From NCBI GenBank assembly GCA_029945665.1, contig JAQSCZ010000012.1, forward strand, positions 1 through 54,542: a stretch of 54,542 bases of DNA. The letters are read 5' to 3'. Of this stretch, positions 17,320 through 26,091 are shown piece by piece (within the stretch, counting starts at the first letter, position 1; each line of letters starts with the position of its first letter). The DNA is from a bacterium (GTDB lineage: Bacteria > Bacteroidota > Bacteroidia > NS11-12g > UBA955). The translations under genes and the position numbers were made by a program. The notes beneath the pieces are model-generated. The model was not told the origin of the DNA and made no database searches. It worked only from the letters and a program-made list of their open reading frames with translations.

Positions 17320-18477
17320 TTATTCTTCTGCTTTGTTTTTTAAAGTCATTAGTAAATTATAGGCGCCTTCAGTCACAATTTGCTTAGAAGGTGAAATTAC
17401 AGTTATAATTTCTATCCATCCATTTTCGATATTGCCAACTTCTATTTCTAACATGTTGAATTGTTTGTCACCCAACACTTCAAAAATAAACTGTTTTCCT
17501 TCAAATCGCACAACAGCATTTTCTGGTAAAACAGAAGCAATATTGTTTTTTATTTCAATCTCTGCATTCATATACATACCCGGTATTAATGATTTATCAT
17601 AGTCATCGAAGTGACAATGAACTTCTGTGCTTCCATTTTGATTTAAATCTTTGCTAATTAATAAAACTTGACATTTGTGTTGGATTTCTGGGTGCACATT
17701 ATTAAAGGCAACCAATTTTTGACCGATAAACAATTTGTTTATATCCTTTTCATAAACATTTAAGTTTAGGTGGATATCAGAGGGGTTTACGAGTTCAAAA
17801 AGCACTTCACTTGGGTTAATATATTTACCGATATTGGCATTTACTTTACTAGTAAAACCATTAATTGGCGAATAAATATTGATGCTTTTTGATATCGAAT
17901 TTTCATTCAAATTGTCTGGATTAATACCAATTAGTTTTAGTTTTTCGGTTAAAGATTTGATGGTTATTTTTTGAGTGAGATAGTTTGCCTTTGTTTGTTC
18001 AAATATTTTATCACTGGTAGTTTTTGTTTTATTAAGTTCTAATTGTCTTTGGTACTCGCTTTCAATTGAACTGAATTGTGCTTTTGCAATTAATAGATCT
18101 TGTTGCAATTGAATATATTGCTGATCCTCTATTGTTGCAATAATTTCGCCCTTATTCACATGCATGCCCGGCAATAAGTTTGTAGATTTTAAATAGCCTC
18201 CTAAAGGTACACTAATCGATACCATGTTTTGCGGCGGAACATCTATTTTTCCATTCACTTTAAGTGTCGATGAAACCTGTTTTTGCTCTATTTTTCCAAG
18301 TACAATGCCTGCATTTTTAAATTGAGCATCCGTTAATGTAACTTGGGTTTGAATAACTTCTGTTTTGTTTTCTTCTTTTGTTGGTTTCGTATTACACCCG
18401 CTTGTTATAACAAGAAGTGAAATGATTATGCAAGTAATATAACTTGATTTATAGGTTGTTTTTTTAATTAATTTCAT
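17320..18477 (-). CDS. RND efflux periplasmic adaptor (membrane fusion protein), CzcB/CusB-like lipoprotein
   Basis: A 385-aa periplasmic adaptor that links the RND pump to the outer-membrane channel. The N-terminus has a signal peptide with lipobox (LLVITSGC), typical for this group. The barrel-sandwich half-motif (VSISVPLGGYLKSTNLLPGMHVNKGEIIATIED) and the matching second half (INIYSPINGFTSKVNANIGKYI) surround a coiled-coil hairpin (about residues 125-180). The beta-barrel and membrane-proximal domains follow. The ATG overlaps the CDF stop codon by 4 bp. Having the adaptor after a CDF gene, not beside the pump, is unusual. Confidence 0.9.
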   Translation of the reverse strand: MKLIKKTTYKSSYITCIIISLLVITSGCNTKPTKEENKTEVIQTQVTLTDAQFKNAGIVLGKIEQKQVSSTLKVNGKIDVPPQNMVSISVPLGGYLKSTNLLPGMHVNKGEIIATIEDQQYIQLQQDLLIAKAQFSSIESEYQRQLELNKTKTTSDKIFEQTKANYLTQKITIKSLTEKLKLIGINPDNLNENSISKSINIYSPINGFTSKVNANIGKYINPSEVLFELVNPSDIHLNLNVYEKDINKLFIGQKLVAFNNVHPEIQHKCQVLLISKDLNQNGSTEVHCHFDDYDKSLIPGMYMNAEIEIKNNIASVLPENAVVRFEGKQFIFEVLGDKQFNMLEIEVGNIENGWIEIITVISPSKQIVTEGAYNLLMTLKNKAEE

Positions 18478-19463
18478 TGGTTTAAACTGTGTTTGTTGTT
18501 TGATAAAATGTTCTCATTGGTCCATGGTATTTGTTGCAAAAAAGCAGCGTTGCGTTTACTGCAGTTTTTAACATCGCAAATATTACATTGGTGTGGCATG
18601 CATCCATCTATATGCACGAAGAACTCCACACGTTCTTTAAAATGTTTGGTTAATAGATTTGTTAGTCGATCGAGTATTTGGTGAGCTTCGTTAACATTGA
18701 TATAAAATGGCACTGTTAAATGACAGTCGATGTGGTAAAATCCCGCATAATTTATCACGCGCATATTGTGTATATCAACCCATTCCACTTCCCTGTGTTC
18801 ATTTAATACTTTAATTATCACCGCAATGATTTCGTTGTCAGTTTCATCCATTATTCCTGCGATAGATCGTCTTATGATTTTGTACCCGGTAAAAATAATG
18901 ATGAAAGCAAATAGAAGCGCAGCAGCACTATCAATCCATTCTTTACCTGTAATTATAATTAATAGGATACCAAGTAACAAGCCAAGCGTTGAGTAAGTGT
19001 CAGATTTTAAGTGACTACCACTTGCAATAAGGATTGGTGAATTTTCTTTTTTACCTTTGTTGACGCAAATTTGCCCGACAATATAATTTACAACTGCTGT
19101 TATGGCAATTAATACGATACCATAATCTAACTTCTTTATTTGGTGTGGATGGATTAAATTGTTTAAGGCTTCGTAAATGATAATCAATCCTGCGACACTT
19201 ATTAAAACGCCTTCAATAGCTGAGGAAAGAAATTCTGCTTTGCCATGCCCGTATGGATGTTCCTTGTCTTTGGGTTTAGATGATAAGATAATGCTGTATA
19301 GGCCTATGAATCCTGCAACTACATTGACAGTGCTCTCCATTGCATCTGTAAGTATGGCTACCGATGAAGTTAAAATCCAAGCCACAACTTTAATAATAAA
19401 TAATAATACAGAAACACCTACTAGTAATTTCTGCATACGTATTGTATTTAATTCTTTCTTCAT
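18474..19463 (-). CDS. Cation diffusion facilitator (CDF) metal transporter
   Basis: A 329-aa inner-membrane proton/metal antiporter. Six membrane segments are visible. The helix-5 metal site HxxxD is present (SGSHLKSD), but the helix-2 site reads TDAMESTVN (Glu43, Asn47), where zinc CDFs usually have His/Asp and Asp. A cytoplasmic ferredoxin-like domain follows (VNEAHQILDRLTNLL, VEFFVHIDGC). A C-terminal tail with CxxxxCxxCxxxxC (GCMPHQCNICDVKNC) is a likely extra metal-binding site. It overlaps the tolC-like gene and the adaptor gene by 4 bp each, so it is tightly coupled. Substrate could be Zn, Co, Cd, Ni or Fe; I cannot tell which. Confidence 0.92.
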   Translation of the reverse strand: MKKELNTIRMQKLLVGVSVLLFIIKVVAWILTSSVAILTDAMESTVNVVAGFIGLYSIILSSKPKDKEHPYGHGKAEFLSSAIEGVLISVAGLIIIYEALNNLIHPHQIKKLDYGIVLIAITAVVNYIVGQICVNKGKKENSPILIASGSHLKSDTYSTLGLLLGILLIIITGKEWIDSAAALLFAFIIIFTGYKIIRRSIAGIMDETDNEIIAVIIKVLNEHREVEWVDIHNMRVINYAGFYHIDCHLTVPFYINVNEAHQILDRLTNLLTKHFKERVEFFVHIDGCMPHQCNICDVKNCSKRNAAFLQQIPWTNENILSNNKHSLNQ

Positions 19464-20698
19464 TGTAATTTTTGTCCTTGTTCTAAATATCTCAAATATA
19501 AGATGGATTCATTTAAATTCTTAACTGCATTTATATACTCATTTTGTATGCTTATGGCTTGATTGGTGAGCATAACAAAATCGAGATAATTGATTTCGCC
19601 ATTTGAAAACTGAATTTTAGAACTACTAATAATTGTTTTAGCATTATTCAAAGCAATGGTTTCGTAATAAGTCACCAATTGGGAGCTTTTATTGAATTGA
19701 AGTAGTGCTTTTTCAAATTCAATTTTTATAAGCTGAATGCCATTAAAATAGTTTGAAGAAGCAATCGTCTCATTTATTTTTGATGCGTTAATACTTGCTT
19801 TTTGGGCGCCATAAAACAATGGTATTCCAATGCCAAATTGAAATGATTGAAATCTGGTAGAAGTCGTATAACTTTGTCTATCGGCACCTTCTCCCTTCAT
19901 ACTCATATTGCTATAAGAAACACCAAGATTAGGCATCAATTTAGACCTTTCAAGCGCCGTATTTTGCTCAGCTATCTTTGTTTGTTGTTTTAATATTTCG
20001 ATACTGGGATGCTTTGAAAGCTGAGCCGTGTCTATGGAAGTATTATATGTCAACTTAAAAATCGGTTCAGATGGTTTAAAAAATGTTTTAGAATTTAATA
20101 AATACTGAAATTGGCATTGAATGATTTTAATGTCCGCTCGAATTTCATTCAGTTGATTCGTTACCATCCCTTGCTGTGTCTCGGCTGTTATTTTCTCTAA
20201 TAAATTACTTTCTCCTGTTTTGAAATTTAAAATTGATTTTGACAAGAACTCCTGATAAATACTATCAGACCGCATTAATAATTTTTCTTTTTCAAATAAA
20301 AAATAGAGCGTATAGTAAATGGTAGAGACTTCTTTTACTAAATCTTTTTCCTTTAAATTTAGTTGCAATAGGCTGTTTTTCCATGTTTCAGTCAAAACTG
20401 ATTTTTGCTTGGTGTATACCGTTGGGAAATTGATATTTTGACCAATGCCAAAGCGCGTGTCCGAATACCAGCTATTTAATTGACCATATTCAATTCCAAG
20501 ATTTGTTTGAGGAATGGCAATAGCCGTTTTAATATATAGTTTCTGATATTCTGTTTTTAAGTGCTCATTTTTAAGCGTTAAATTGTTTTTAATGACCGAG
20601 TCTATTGCAGCTTGTAATTTAATACCTACTTGAGCTTGCACTGACCAAGGAAATATAATGACTAATGCAAATAAACTGCTTTTAAATATTGGTTTCAT
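19460..20698 (-). CDS. TolC/CzcC-like outer-membrane efflux protein
   Basis: A 412-aa outer-membrane channel for the RND pump. From ATG 20698 there is a clean signal peptide (MKPIFKSSLFALVIIFPWSVQAQ). Two halves follow with the long alternating helices and beta stretches of the outer-membrane efflux family, for example LQAAIDSVIKNNLTLKNE near the start and KFKTGES-like/FSNGEINYLDFVML motifs, which are the equivalent positions in the two repeats. A longer frame of 28 extra codons overlaps the pump gene and lacks export features. The chosen start overlaps the pump stop by 17 bp. It is the CzcC/CusC role by context. Confidence 0.9.
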   Translation of the reverse strand: MKPIFKSSLFALVIIFPWSVQAQVGIKLQAAIDSVIKNNLTLKNEHLKTEYQKLYIKTAIAIPQTNLGIEYGQLNSWYSDTRFGIGQNINFPTVYTKQKSVLTETWKNSLLQLNLKEKDLVKEVSTIYYTLYFLFEKEKLLMRSDSIYQEFLSKSILNFKTGESNLLEKITAETQQGMVTNQLNEIRADIKIIQCQFQYLLNSKTFFKPSEPIFKLTYNTSIDTAQLSKHPSIEILKQQTKIAEQNTALERSKLMPNLGVSYSNMSMKGEGADRQSYTTSTRFQSFQFGIGIPLFYGAQKASINASKINETIASSNYFNGIQLIKIEFEKALLQFNKSSQLVTYYETIALNNAKTIISSSKIQFSNGEINYLDFVMLTNQAISIQNEYINAVKNLNESILYLRYLEQGQKLQ

Positions 20699-23600
20699 CT
20701 GTTGAGTTTGATTTATTAGGAACCATGTTTTCAAATAATATATAAAGAACCGGAAGTACAAAAAGTGTAAGGAATGTAGCAATCATTAATCCACCAATTA
20801 CAACCGTAGCTAATGGGCGTTGAACTTCAGCGCCTGCGCCATTGCTTAATGCCATTGGCAAAAACCCAAGTGATGCAACAAATGCAGTCATTAAGACTGG
20901 ACGTAACCTCAATTTTGTACCTCTTATAACAATTGCTTTTAAATCTGTGAGCCCATGTTGTTTTAACTGATTAAATTCAGCAATTAATACAATGCCGTTT
21001 AAAACAGCAACTCCAAATAAAGCAATGAATCCTACACCTGCACTGATACTAAATGGCATACCTCTTAAGGCTAAGAATAAAATTCCGCCAATTGCAGAAA
21101 GTGGTATTGCTGAATAAATAAGTAGGCCTTGTTTGACCGAATTAAATGCAAAGTATAGCAACACAAATATCATTAGGAGTGATACGGGAACAGCAATCAT
21201 TAATCTTTTTTTTGCTGCTTCTAAATTCTCAAATGCACCGCCATAAGTAGGGTAGTAGCCAGCTTGGAATTTCATTTGTTTACCAACTTTAATTTTTAAC
21301 TCATCAACAATGCTCTGAACATCGCGACCTCTTATATTAAATCCTACAATAATTCTGCGTTTTGCATCTTCTCTTTGAATTTGGTTAGGCCCATCTTTAA
21401 TTTCTACTTTTGCAAATTGTGACAAGGGCACTTGACTACCACTTGGTGTCGGTATCAGCAAATTCTGAACATCCGATAATTCGTTCCTTTTTTCGCCACT
21501 TAATCGAACAACCAAATCAAATCTTTTCTCACCTTCAAATATTAATCCAGTGCTTTGCCCTGCAAAAGCTGTATTTAATATTCTGTTGATATCAGATATA
21601 TTCATGTTATATTGTGCAATTGTGTTTCTATTGTATTCAATATTAATTTGAGGCATACCAGTGACAGGTTCAATATAAATATCTTTCGCACCATCCACGG
21701 TTGCAATGATTGCGCCAAGTTTTTCAGCATAGCCAGCCAATGAATCTAAATTTTCTCCAAAAATTTTACAAACAACATCTTGCTTTGCACCGGTCATTAA
21801 CTCATTGAATCGCATTTGAACAGGATATTGAAAGCCAAATGTTACACCTGGCACTGCTTCTAGGGCCTTACCCATTTTGTCCGCCAACTCATTAAAAGTC
21901 TCAGCACTCTTCCATTCTTTTTTATCTTTCAAGATAATCATAATGTCCTGAGCATCCACTGGCATGGGGTCGGTAGGAACTTCGCCGCTGCCTATTTTTG
22001 AAACAACTTTTATAACCTCTGGAAATTGTTTTAGTAATATATTCGAGGCTTTTTGCGAAGCATCGATACTCACATTTAAATTACTTCCAGGCAATACCCT
22101 GGTTTCCAAAGCAAAGTCACCTTCTTCAAGTGCTGGAATGAATTCACCTCCTAACTTTGTGAAAACAAAAATAGAAATAACAAACAATACAACAGTTGCT
22201 GAGATAATTATTTTAGGGAATCGTAAAACCTTGATTAATGCATTTTGATAGCTGTGTTCAACTTTTGCCATTAATTTGTCGGATAAGTTTTGCTTCTTTT
22301 TAACCGTTTTACTTAAAAACAGTGCACTCATCATGGGTATATAGGTGAGTGATAAAACAAAGGCTCCAATTAATGCAAAGGCTACTGTTTGTGCCATTGG
22401 TTTGAACATTTTTCCTTCGATGCCTTGCAAGGTAAATATTGGTAAATAAACAATGAGAATGATAATTTGTCCAAAAACTGCACTGTTCATCATTTTTGAA
22501 GCCGAGTATCTGACTTCATCATCCATTTGTTTTTGTTCAATTTTAAGCACAGAACCAAATTTTTTGGTGTCAGCTAATTGATGCATGACTGCTTCAACAA
22601 TTATTACCGCACCGTCGACAATCAATCCAAAATCGAGCGCGCCTAAACTCATTAGATTGCCACTTACACCGAATAGATTCATTAGTATAATAGCAAATAA
22701 CATGGACAATGGTATGACAGATGCAACAAGTAAACCGGCCCTGAAATTGCCTAAGAAAAGCACCAAAATAAAAACGACGATTAAGGCGCCTTCCATCAAG
22801 TTTTTTTCAACCGTACTAATCGCATTATCTACCATCTTTGTTCTATCTAAAAAGGGCTCAATCAAAATACCCTCAGGTAGCGATTTCTGAATTTGCTCGA
22901 TTCTTTGCTTAACATCTTGAATAACCTCCGAGCTATTTGCTCCTTTCAGCATCATAACAACCGCCCCAGCCACTTCACCTTTGTCATTGTATGTCATAGC
23001 GCCATAGCGGGTCGCATGCCCTAATTTTATCTCTGCCACATCGCGAATGAAAACAGGATGTCCATTGTGATTATTGGTAATCGAAATATTTGCAATATCT
23101 TCCGTATTAGTAAGTAATCCTTCGGATTTTATAAATAAAATAGTTGGCCCTTTTTCGATATAGGCTCCTCCTGTATTCTGATTGTTTTTTTCAAGAGCCT
23201 TAAAAACATCATCAATATTGATGTTTAATGATTGCAGCTTATTTGGATCTATTTCAATCGTGTATTGTTTTAATTTTCCTCCAAAACTACTGACTTCGGC
23301 AACACCTTTTACGCCAATTAATTGCCTTCTTATCATCCAATCTTGGATAGTCCTTAAGTCGGTTTCATTATATTTGCTTTCATAACCTGGTTTTGCCCTC
23401 ACGACATATTGGTATATTTCCCCAAGGCCAGTAGTTACTGGACCCAATTCAGGAGTCCCAATATCTTTTGGTATTTGAGATTGAATCTTTTGAAGTCTTT
23501 CAGTAACTTGCTGTCTAGCCCAGTATACATCAGTTGCGTCGTCAAATACGATGGTTACCAAAGATAATCCAAAACGAGAAAAACTTCTAATTTCTTTAAT

Positions 23601-23834
23601 GCCATGTATATTGCTATTGGCTTGCTCAATTGGAAAGGTTACCAATCTTTCTATGTCTGTTGCGCCATAAGATGGGGCGACTGTAATTATTTGGACCTGA
23701 TTGTTTGTAATATCAGGTACTGCATCTATTGGTAATTTACTGACCTGATAGACTCCATATCCTATTAAACCTATGGTAAATAATAGAATTATTAATTTGT
23801 TTTTTATTGAAAATGCTATTGTTTTTGTAAGCAT
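20682..23834 (-). CDS. Heavy-metal efflux RND transporter, CzcA type
   Basis: A 1050-aa inner-membrane proton-driven metal exporter. The length, the N-terminal helix followed by VSKLPIDAVPDITNNQVQI, and the two large periplasmic domains fit heavy-metal RND pumps. The helix-4 motif DFGLIVDGAVIIVEA (about residues 401-415, with Asp401 and Asp407) is the DFG...DGA...VE form linked to divalent cations (Zn, Co, Cd, sometimes Ni), not the form of copper/silver CusA. A second family block, GEFIPALEEGDFALETRVLPG, is intact. It is the first large gene of the operon; a perfect 16-bp palindrome lies 20 bp upstream of its ATG. The exact metal is inference. Confidence 0.94.
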   Translation of the reverse strand: MLTKTIAFSIKNKLIILLFTIGLIGYGVYQVSKLPIDAVPDITNNQVQIITVAPSYGATDIERLVTFPIEQANSNIHGIKEIRSFSRFGLSLVTIVFDDATDVYWARQQVTERLQKIQSQIPKDIGTPELGPVTTGLGEIYQYVVRAKPGYESKYNETDLRTIQDWMIRRQLIGVKGVAEVSSFGGKLKQYTIEIDPNKLQSLNINIDDVFKALEKNNQNTGGAYIEKGPTILFIKSEGLLTNTEDIANISITNNHNGHPVFIRDVAEIKLGHATRYGAMTYNDKGEVAGAVVMMLKGANSSEVIQDVKQRIEQIQKSLPEGILIEPFLDRTKMVDNAISTVEKNLMEGALIVVFILVLFLGNFRAGLLVASVIPLSMLFAIILMNLFGVSGNLMSLGALDFGLIVDGAVIIVEAVMHQLADTKKFGSVLKIEQKQMDDEVRYSASKMMNSAVFGQIIILIVYLPIFTLQGIEGKMFKPMAQTVAFALIGAFVLSLTYIPMMSALFLSKTVKKKQNLSDKLMAKVEHSYQNALIKVLRFPKIIISATVVLFVISIFVFTKLGGEFIPALEEGDFALETRVLPGSNLNVSIDASQKASNILLKQFPEVIKVVSKIGSGEVPTDPMPVDAQDIMIILKDKKEWKSAETFNELADKMGKALEAVPGVTFGFQYPVQMRFNELMTGAKQDVVCKIFGENLDSLAGYAEKLGAIIATVDGAKDIYIEPVTGMPQINIEYNRNTIAQYNMNISDINRILNTAFAGQSTGLIFEGEKRFDLVVRLSGEKRNELSDVQNLLIPTPSGSQVPLSQFAKVEIKDGPNQIQREDAKRRIIVGFNIRGRDVQSIVDELKIKVGKQMKFQAGYYPTYGGAFENLEAAKKRLMIAVPVSLLMIFVLLYFAFNSVKQGLLIYSAIPLSAIGGILFLALRGMPFSISAGVGFIALFGVAVLNGIVLIAEFNQLKQHGLTDLKAIVIRGTKLRLRPVLMTAFVASLGFLPMALSNGAGAEVQRPLATVVIGGLMIATFLTLFVLPVLYILFENMVPNKSNSTDETNI

Positions 23835-23854
23835 CAGTTTGTTTTTTAATTAAG

Positions 23855-23870
23855 CCTTGTAATTACAAGG
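23855..23870. promoter_or_regulatory. Perfect 16-bp palindrome upstream of the czcA-like gene
   Basis: CCTTGTAATTACAAGG is a perfect inverted repeat without loop, 20 bp before ATG 23834. It has no T run, so it is more likely a protein-binding site than a terminator. A metal-responsive operator is an inference from position only. The surrounding 23835-23983 has no gene. Confidence 0.5.
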
Positions 23871-23983
23871 AAATATTGAAAATAATGATAAAATGAAATT
23901 GCAATTTAACTCACATCAAAATATTAAGGATTTTACAAACCCAAAAGCTAATATAGTGCTGAATTTTTGCTGACAGAAAAGTA

Positions 23984-24364
23984 TTAAGCGAACTTTGGTG
24001 GTTGCCAAATTGATTCAGTTAACCTTGAGGTATAGAAGGCCTCTTTGTAATTTATTGTTCCTTTTATTAAAAAAAATGAATCAATTTCAATGGAATTTCC
24101 AGTGTTTACAACTTCTGCAATAATTGAATGAAAAACAATGGTGCAATGTGATTTAAAAGGTAAATTGTCATGCTGTTTATCGCTAATTTCATTCTCGGAA
24201 TCATTGTAATGCATAGTCAAAAAGTCGATGAATGAAATTTGACTGTCAACTTTTTTATGTTGTACGAAGTGTGAAACCAACTGAGGAATTTTTAACAACT
24301 GATGTAATTCAGTGTTTGAGAAAGTAATTGCAAAAAGCAATAATATAACAGTTGTTTTTTTCAA
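23984..24364 (-). CDS. Small exported protein heading the metal-efflux operon
   Basis: A 126-aa protein of unknown function. From TTG 24364 it begins MKKTTVILLLFAITFSNTE, a convincing signal peptide. The body has HQLLKIPQLVSHFVQHKK, SFIDFLTMHYND, an acidic stretch, LPFKSHC, and ends WQPPKFA. I recall short secreted proteins with this leucine-rich ...HF..HK and LPFK pattern before RND metal pumps in Bacteroidetes, but cannot name a family. A longer frame begins at TTG 24394, but it runs through the -7 box TATCTTTG (24370-24377), so the mRNA cannot include it. The box ends 5 nt before the chosen TTG, making this a near-leaderless gene with TTG start. The gap to the pump gene is 149 bp. Confidence 0.65.
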   Translation of the reverse strand: MKKTTVILLLFAITFSNTELHQLLKIPQLVSHFVQHKKVDSQISFIDFLTMHYNDSENEISDKQHDNLPFKSHCTIVFHSIIAEVVNTGNSIEIDSFFLIKGTINYKEAFYTSRLTESIWQPPKFA

Positions 24365-24369
24365 CTTTG

Positions 24370-24377
24370 CAAAGATA
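24370..24377 (-). promoter_or_regulatory. -7 box of the metal-efflux operon
   Basis: TATCTTTG on the minus strand, 5 nt before the TTG start. A TTTG at 24400-24403 lies 22 nt upstream as a possible -33 box. It is divergent to, and within 40 bp of, the glycosyltransferase promoter. Confidence 0.6.
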
Positions 24378-24414
24378 AAGCTATTCTTAAACAATTAAAC
24401 AAACAAAAAAAATC

Positions 24415-24422
24415 TATTTTTG
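24415..24422 (+). promoter_or_regulatory. -7 box of the glycosyltransferase gene, 4 nt before the ATG
   Basis: TATTTTTG ends 4 nt before ATG 24427, so the predicted mRNA starts at or next to the ATG. No -33 box of the normal type is visible. Confidence 0.6.
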
Positions 24423-24426
24423 CGAT

Positions 24427-25296
24427 ATGTTTATTTCAGGTTTTACCATCGCAAGAAACGTTGTAAAGGCCGACTATCCTATTCGTGAGGCCATTTATTC
24501 CATTCTGCCCTTGTGCGATGAGGTTATAGTAGCCGTTGGTAAAAGTGAGGATTCAACGCTCGAGTTTATTAAGAGTTTTAACGAACCCAAAATTAAAATT
24601 ATTGAAACAATTTGGGATGATGCCTTAAGGGAAGGAGGGAAGGTTTTGGCAATAGAAACGGATAAAGCGAAACAAGCGATTAATCCAAGGGCTGATTGGT
24701 GTTTGTATATTCAAGCCGATGAATGTTTAGATGATAGAACAAGAGATAATCTTAAAATTCAATTAGAAAAGTATCAAAATGATTCCAATGTAGAAGGTTT
24801 GTTATTTGATTACACTCATTTTTTTGGTAGTTATAACTATAGAGGAGATAGCAGAAATTGGTATAGACATGAGATTAGAGTAGTTAAAAACTGGGCATCG
24901 ATTCATTCATATAAGGATGCGCAAGGCTTTCGAATTGATGGCAGAAAATTAAAAGTTAAGAAAGCTAATGCAACTATTTTTCATTATGGTTGGGTGAAAA
25001 ATCCTGAATTGCAGCTTGAAAAATTAAAGCAAGCTCGAAAACTTTGGCATAGCGATGAGTTTTTAGAAAAGGAATATGAAAATATGCAAGTCTACGATTT
25101 TGATCAAGTGGATTCTTTAGAAAAATATAATGGGCACCATCCTGAAGTTATGAAAGCAAGAATCGCAGCTCAGAATTGGAACTTTAGATTTGACACTTCA
25201 AAAAAGAATATGCCGTTTAAGAAAAAACTGCTTTACAAGATAGAAAAATTGACTGGAATTCGCATCGGAGAATATAAAAACTATAAACTGCTTTAG
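24427..25296 (+). CDS. Family 2 glycosyltransferase
   Basis: A 289-aa cytoplasmic GT-A fold glycosyltransferase. The N-terminal part reads SGFTIARNVVKADYPIREAIYSILPLCDEVIVAVGKSEDST, the usual start of this GT2 subgroup; WCLYIQADECLDD (about residues 94-106) provides the metal/nucleotide-binding acidic motif in place of a strict DxD. A basic, aromatic C-terminal part follows. No export signal is seen. Donor and acceptor cannot be deduced; cell-envelope glycans are likely. It is transcribed away from the metal operon and meets the Crp/Fnr gene tail-to-tail with a 4-bp gap. Confidence 0.85.
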   Translation: MFISGFTIARNVVKADYPIREAIYSILPLCDEVIVAVGKSEDSTLEFIKSFNEPKIKIIETIWDDALREGGKVLAIETDKAKQAINPRADWCLYIQADECLDDRTRDNLKIQLEKYQNDSNVEGLLFDYTHFFGSYNYRGDSRNWYRHEIRVVKNWASIHSYKDAQGFRIDGRKLKVKKANATIFHYGWVKNPELQLEKLKQARKLWHSDEFLEKEYENMQVYDFDQVDSLEKYNGHHPEVMKARIAAQNWNFRFDTSKKNMPFKKKLLYKIEKLTGIRIGEYKNYKLL

Positions 25297-25300
25297 ATAA

Positions 25301-25987
25301 CTAAGGTGTTTCTGAAGCTATTTTGGTTAAGCCCACATAGTCTATTATGGTAATCTTCCTTCCTTTAACTGAAATCAAATTTTCGGTTTTTAGTTTTTTC
25401 AATTGTCTTACCAATGATTCAATAGCAGTTCCCATAAAATTAGCTAAATCTTCTCTTGAAAAAACGAGGGTGCCATTAAGGGATAATTTTTTATCTAAAA
25501 TTAGCAAGGTTAGAGCTACACGCTCAGCCAGTGGTTTTCTCATAAAATCTAAAAGCTTTATATTGAGCATTTTTACCAACTGAGAGAGATAAAAGATAAA
25601 AGCTTGATTTAGTTCAATGGATTTTTCTAATTCTAATTTTATAATTTCCTTTGGTATTATTTCAATCTCGCAATCCTCCATAGCTGTTGCGTTCACACCA
25701 CACTTCTCATTGTTTAACAGGGGCGAAACCCCGAAGACCAACCCTTTCCCTAAAATAAAAACAATGTCTTCTCCACCTAAGGCGTTAATAGAGTATATTT
25801 TAACAAAACCTTTTTTAATGCAATATAATCCAGCTGCATACTCGTAGTCATATACAATTGTAGTGTTTTTTTTGTATTTTGCTGAAATTGATGTTGCTAG
25901 TAAACGCTCATTAATTTCAGTAGGCACTTGCTGCCAAATTGGAGCAGTATTAAAGAAAAATTTTTCAATATGTAGATTTTTATCCAA
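25301..25987 (-). CDS. Crp/Fnr family transcription regulator
   Basis: A 228-aa DNA-binding regulator. A cyclic-nucleotide-binding-type beta-roll spans about residues 25-125 (AAGLYCIKKGFVKIYSINALGGEDIVFILGKGLVFG...). The long dimer helix includes KPLAERVALTLLIL. The winged helix-turn-helix is at about 170-215 (FSREDLANFMGTAIESLVRQLKKLKTENLISV). Four N-terminal cysteines of classical FNR are absent, so no [4Fe-4S] cluster is expected. The start is TTG 25987 because no ATG/GTG fits; it is 23 nt after a TATATTTG box. Target genes are not known. It may regulate itself (GATTAATC palindrome at its promoter). Confidence 0.88.
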   Translation of the reverse strand: MDKNLHIEKFFFNTAPIWQQVPTEINERLLATSISAKYKKNTTIVYDYEYAAGLYCIKKGFVKIYSINALGGEDIVFILGKGLVFGVSPLLNNEKCGVNATAMEDCEIEIIPKEIIKLELEKSIELNQAFIFYLSQLVKMLNIKLLDFMRKPLAERVALTLLILDKKLSLNGTLVFSREDLANFMGTAIESLVRQLKKLKTENLISVKGRKITIIDYVGLTKIASETP

Positions 25988-26010
25988 TAAAATAAGTGTA
26001 GGTCTTTGGG

Positions 26011-26018
26011 CAAATATA
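26011..26018 (-). promoter_or_regulatory. -7 box of the Crp/Fnr gene
   Basis: TATATTTG on the minus strand, 23 nt before the TTG start at 25987. A GATTAATC palindrome (26021-26028) lies directly upstream, a possible self-regulation site. Confidence 0.55.
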
Positions 26019-26033
26019 TAGATTAATCACAAT

Positions 26034-26071
26034 AAAAAAAGGACAGATGATAACAATCATCTGTCCTTTTT
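26034..26071. terminator. Bidirectional terminator
   Basis: Stem GGACAGATGAT / ATCATCTGTCC (11 bp, perfect) with AACA loop, A run before and T run after. It lies 20 bp past the stop of the 1085-aa gene and insulates it from the Crp/Fnr promoter. Confidence 0.9.
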
Positions 26072-26091
26072 GGTTATTTTAAAATATAGAG

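Noticed and set aside
26021-26032. FNR/CRP site at the Crp/Fnr promoter
   Set aside because: Only GATTAATC and a TGTGA half-site are visible; not a full TTGAT-N4-ATCAA or TGTGA-N6-TCACA site, so it is mentioned only as a possible self-regulation element.
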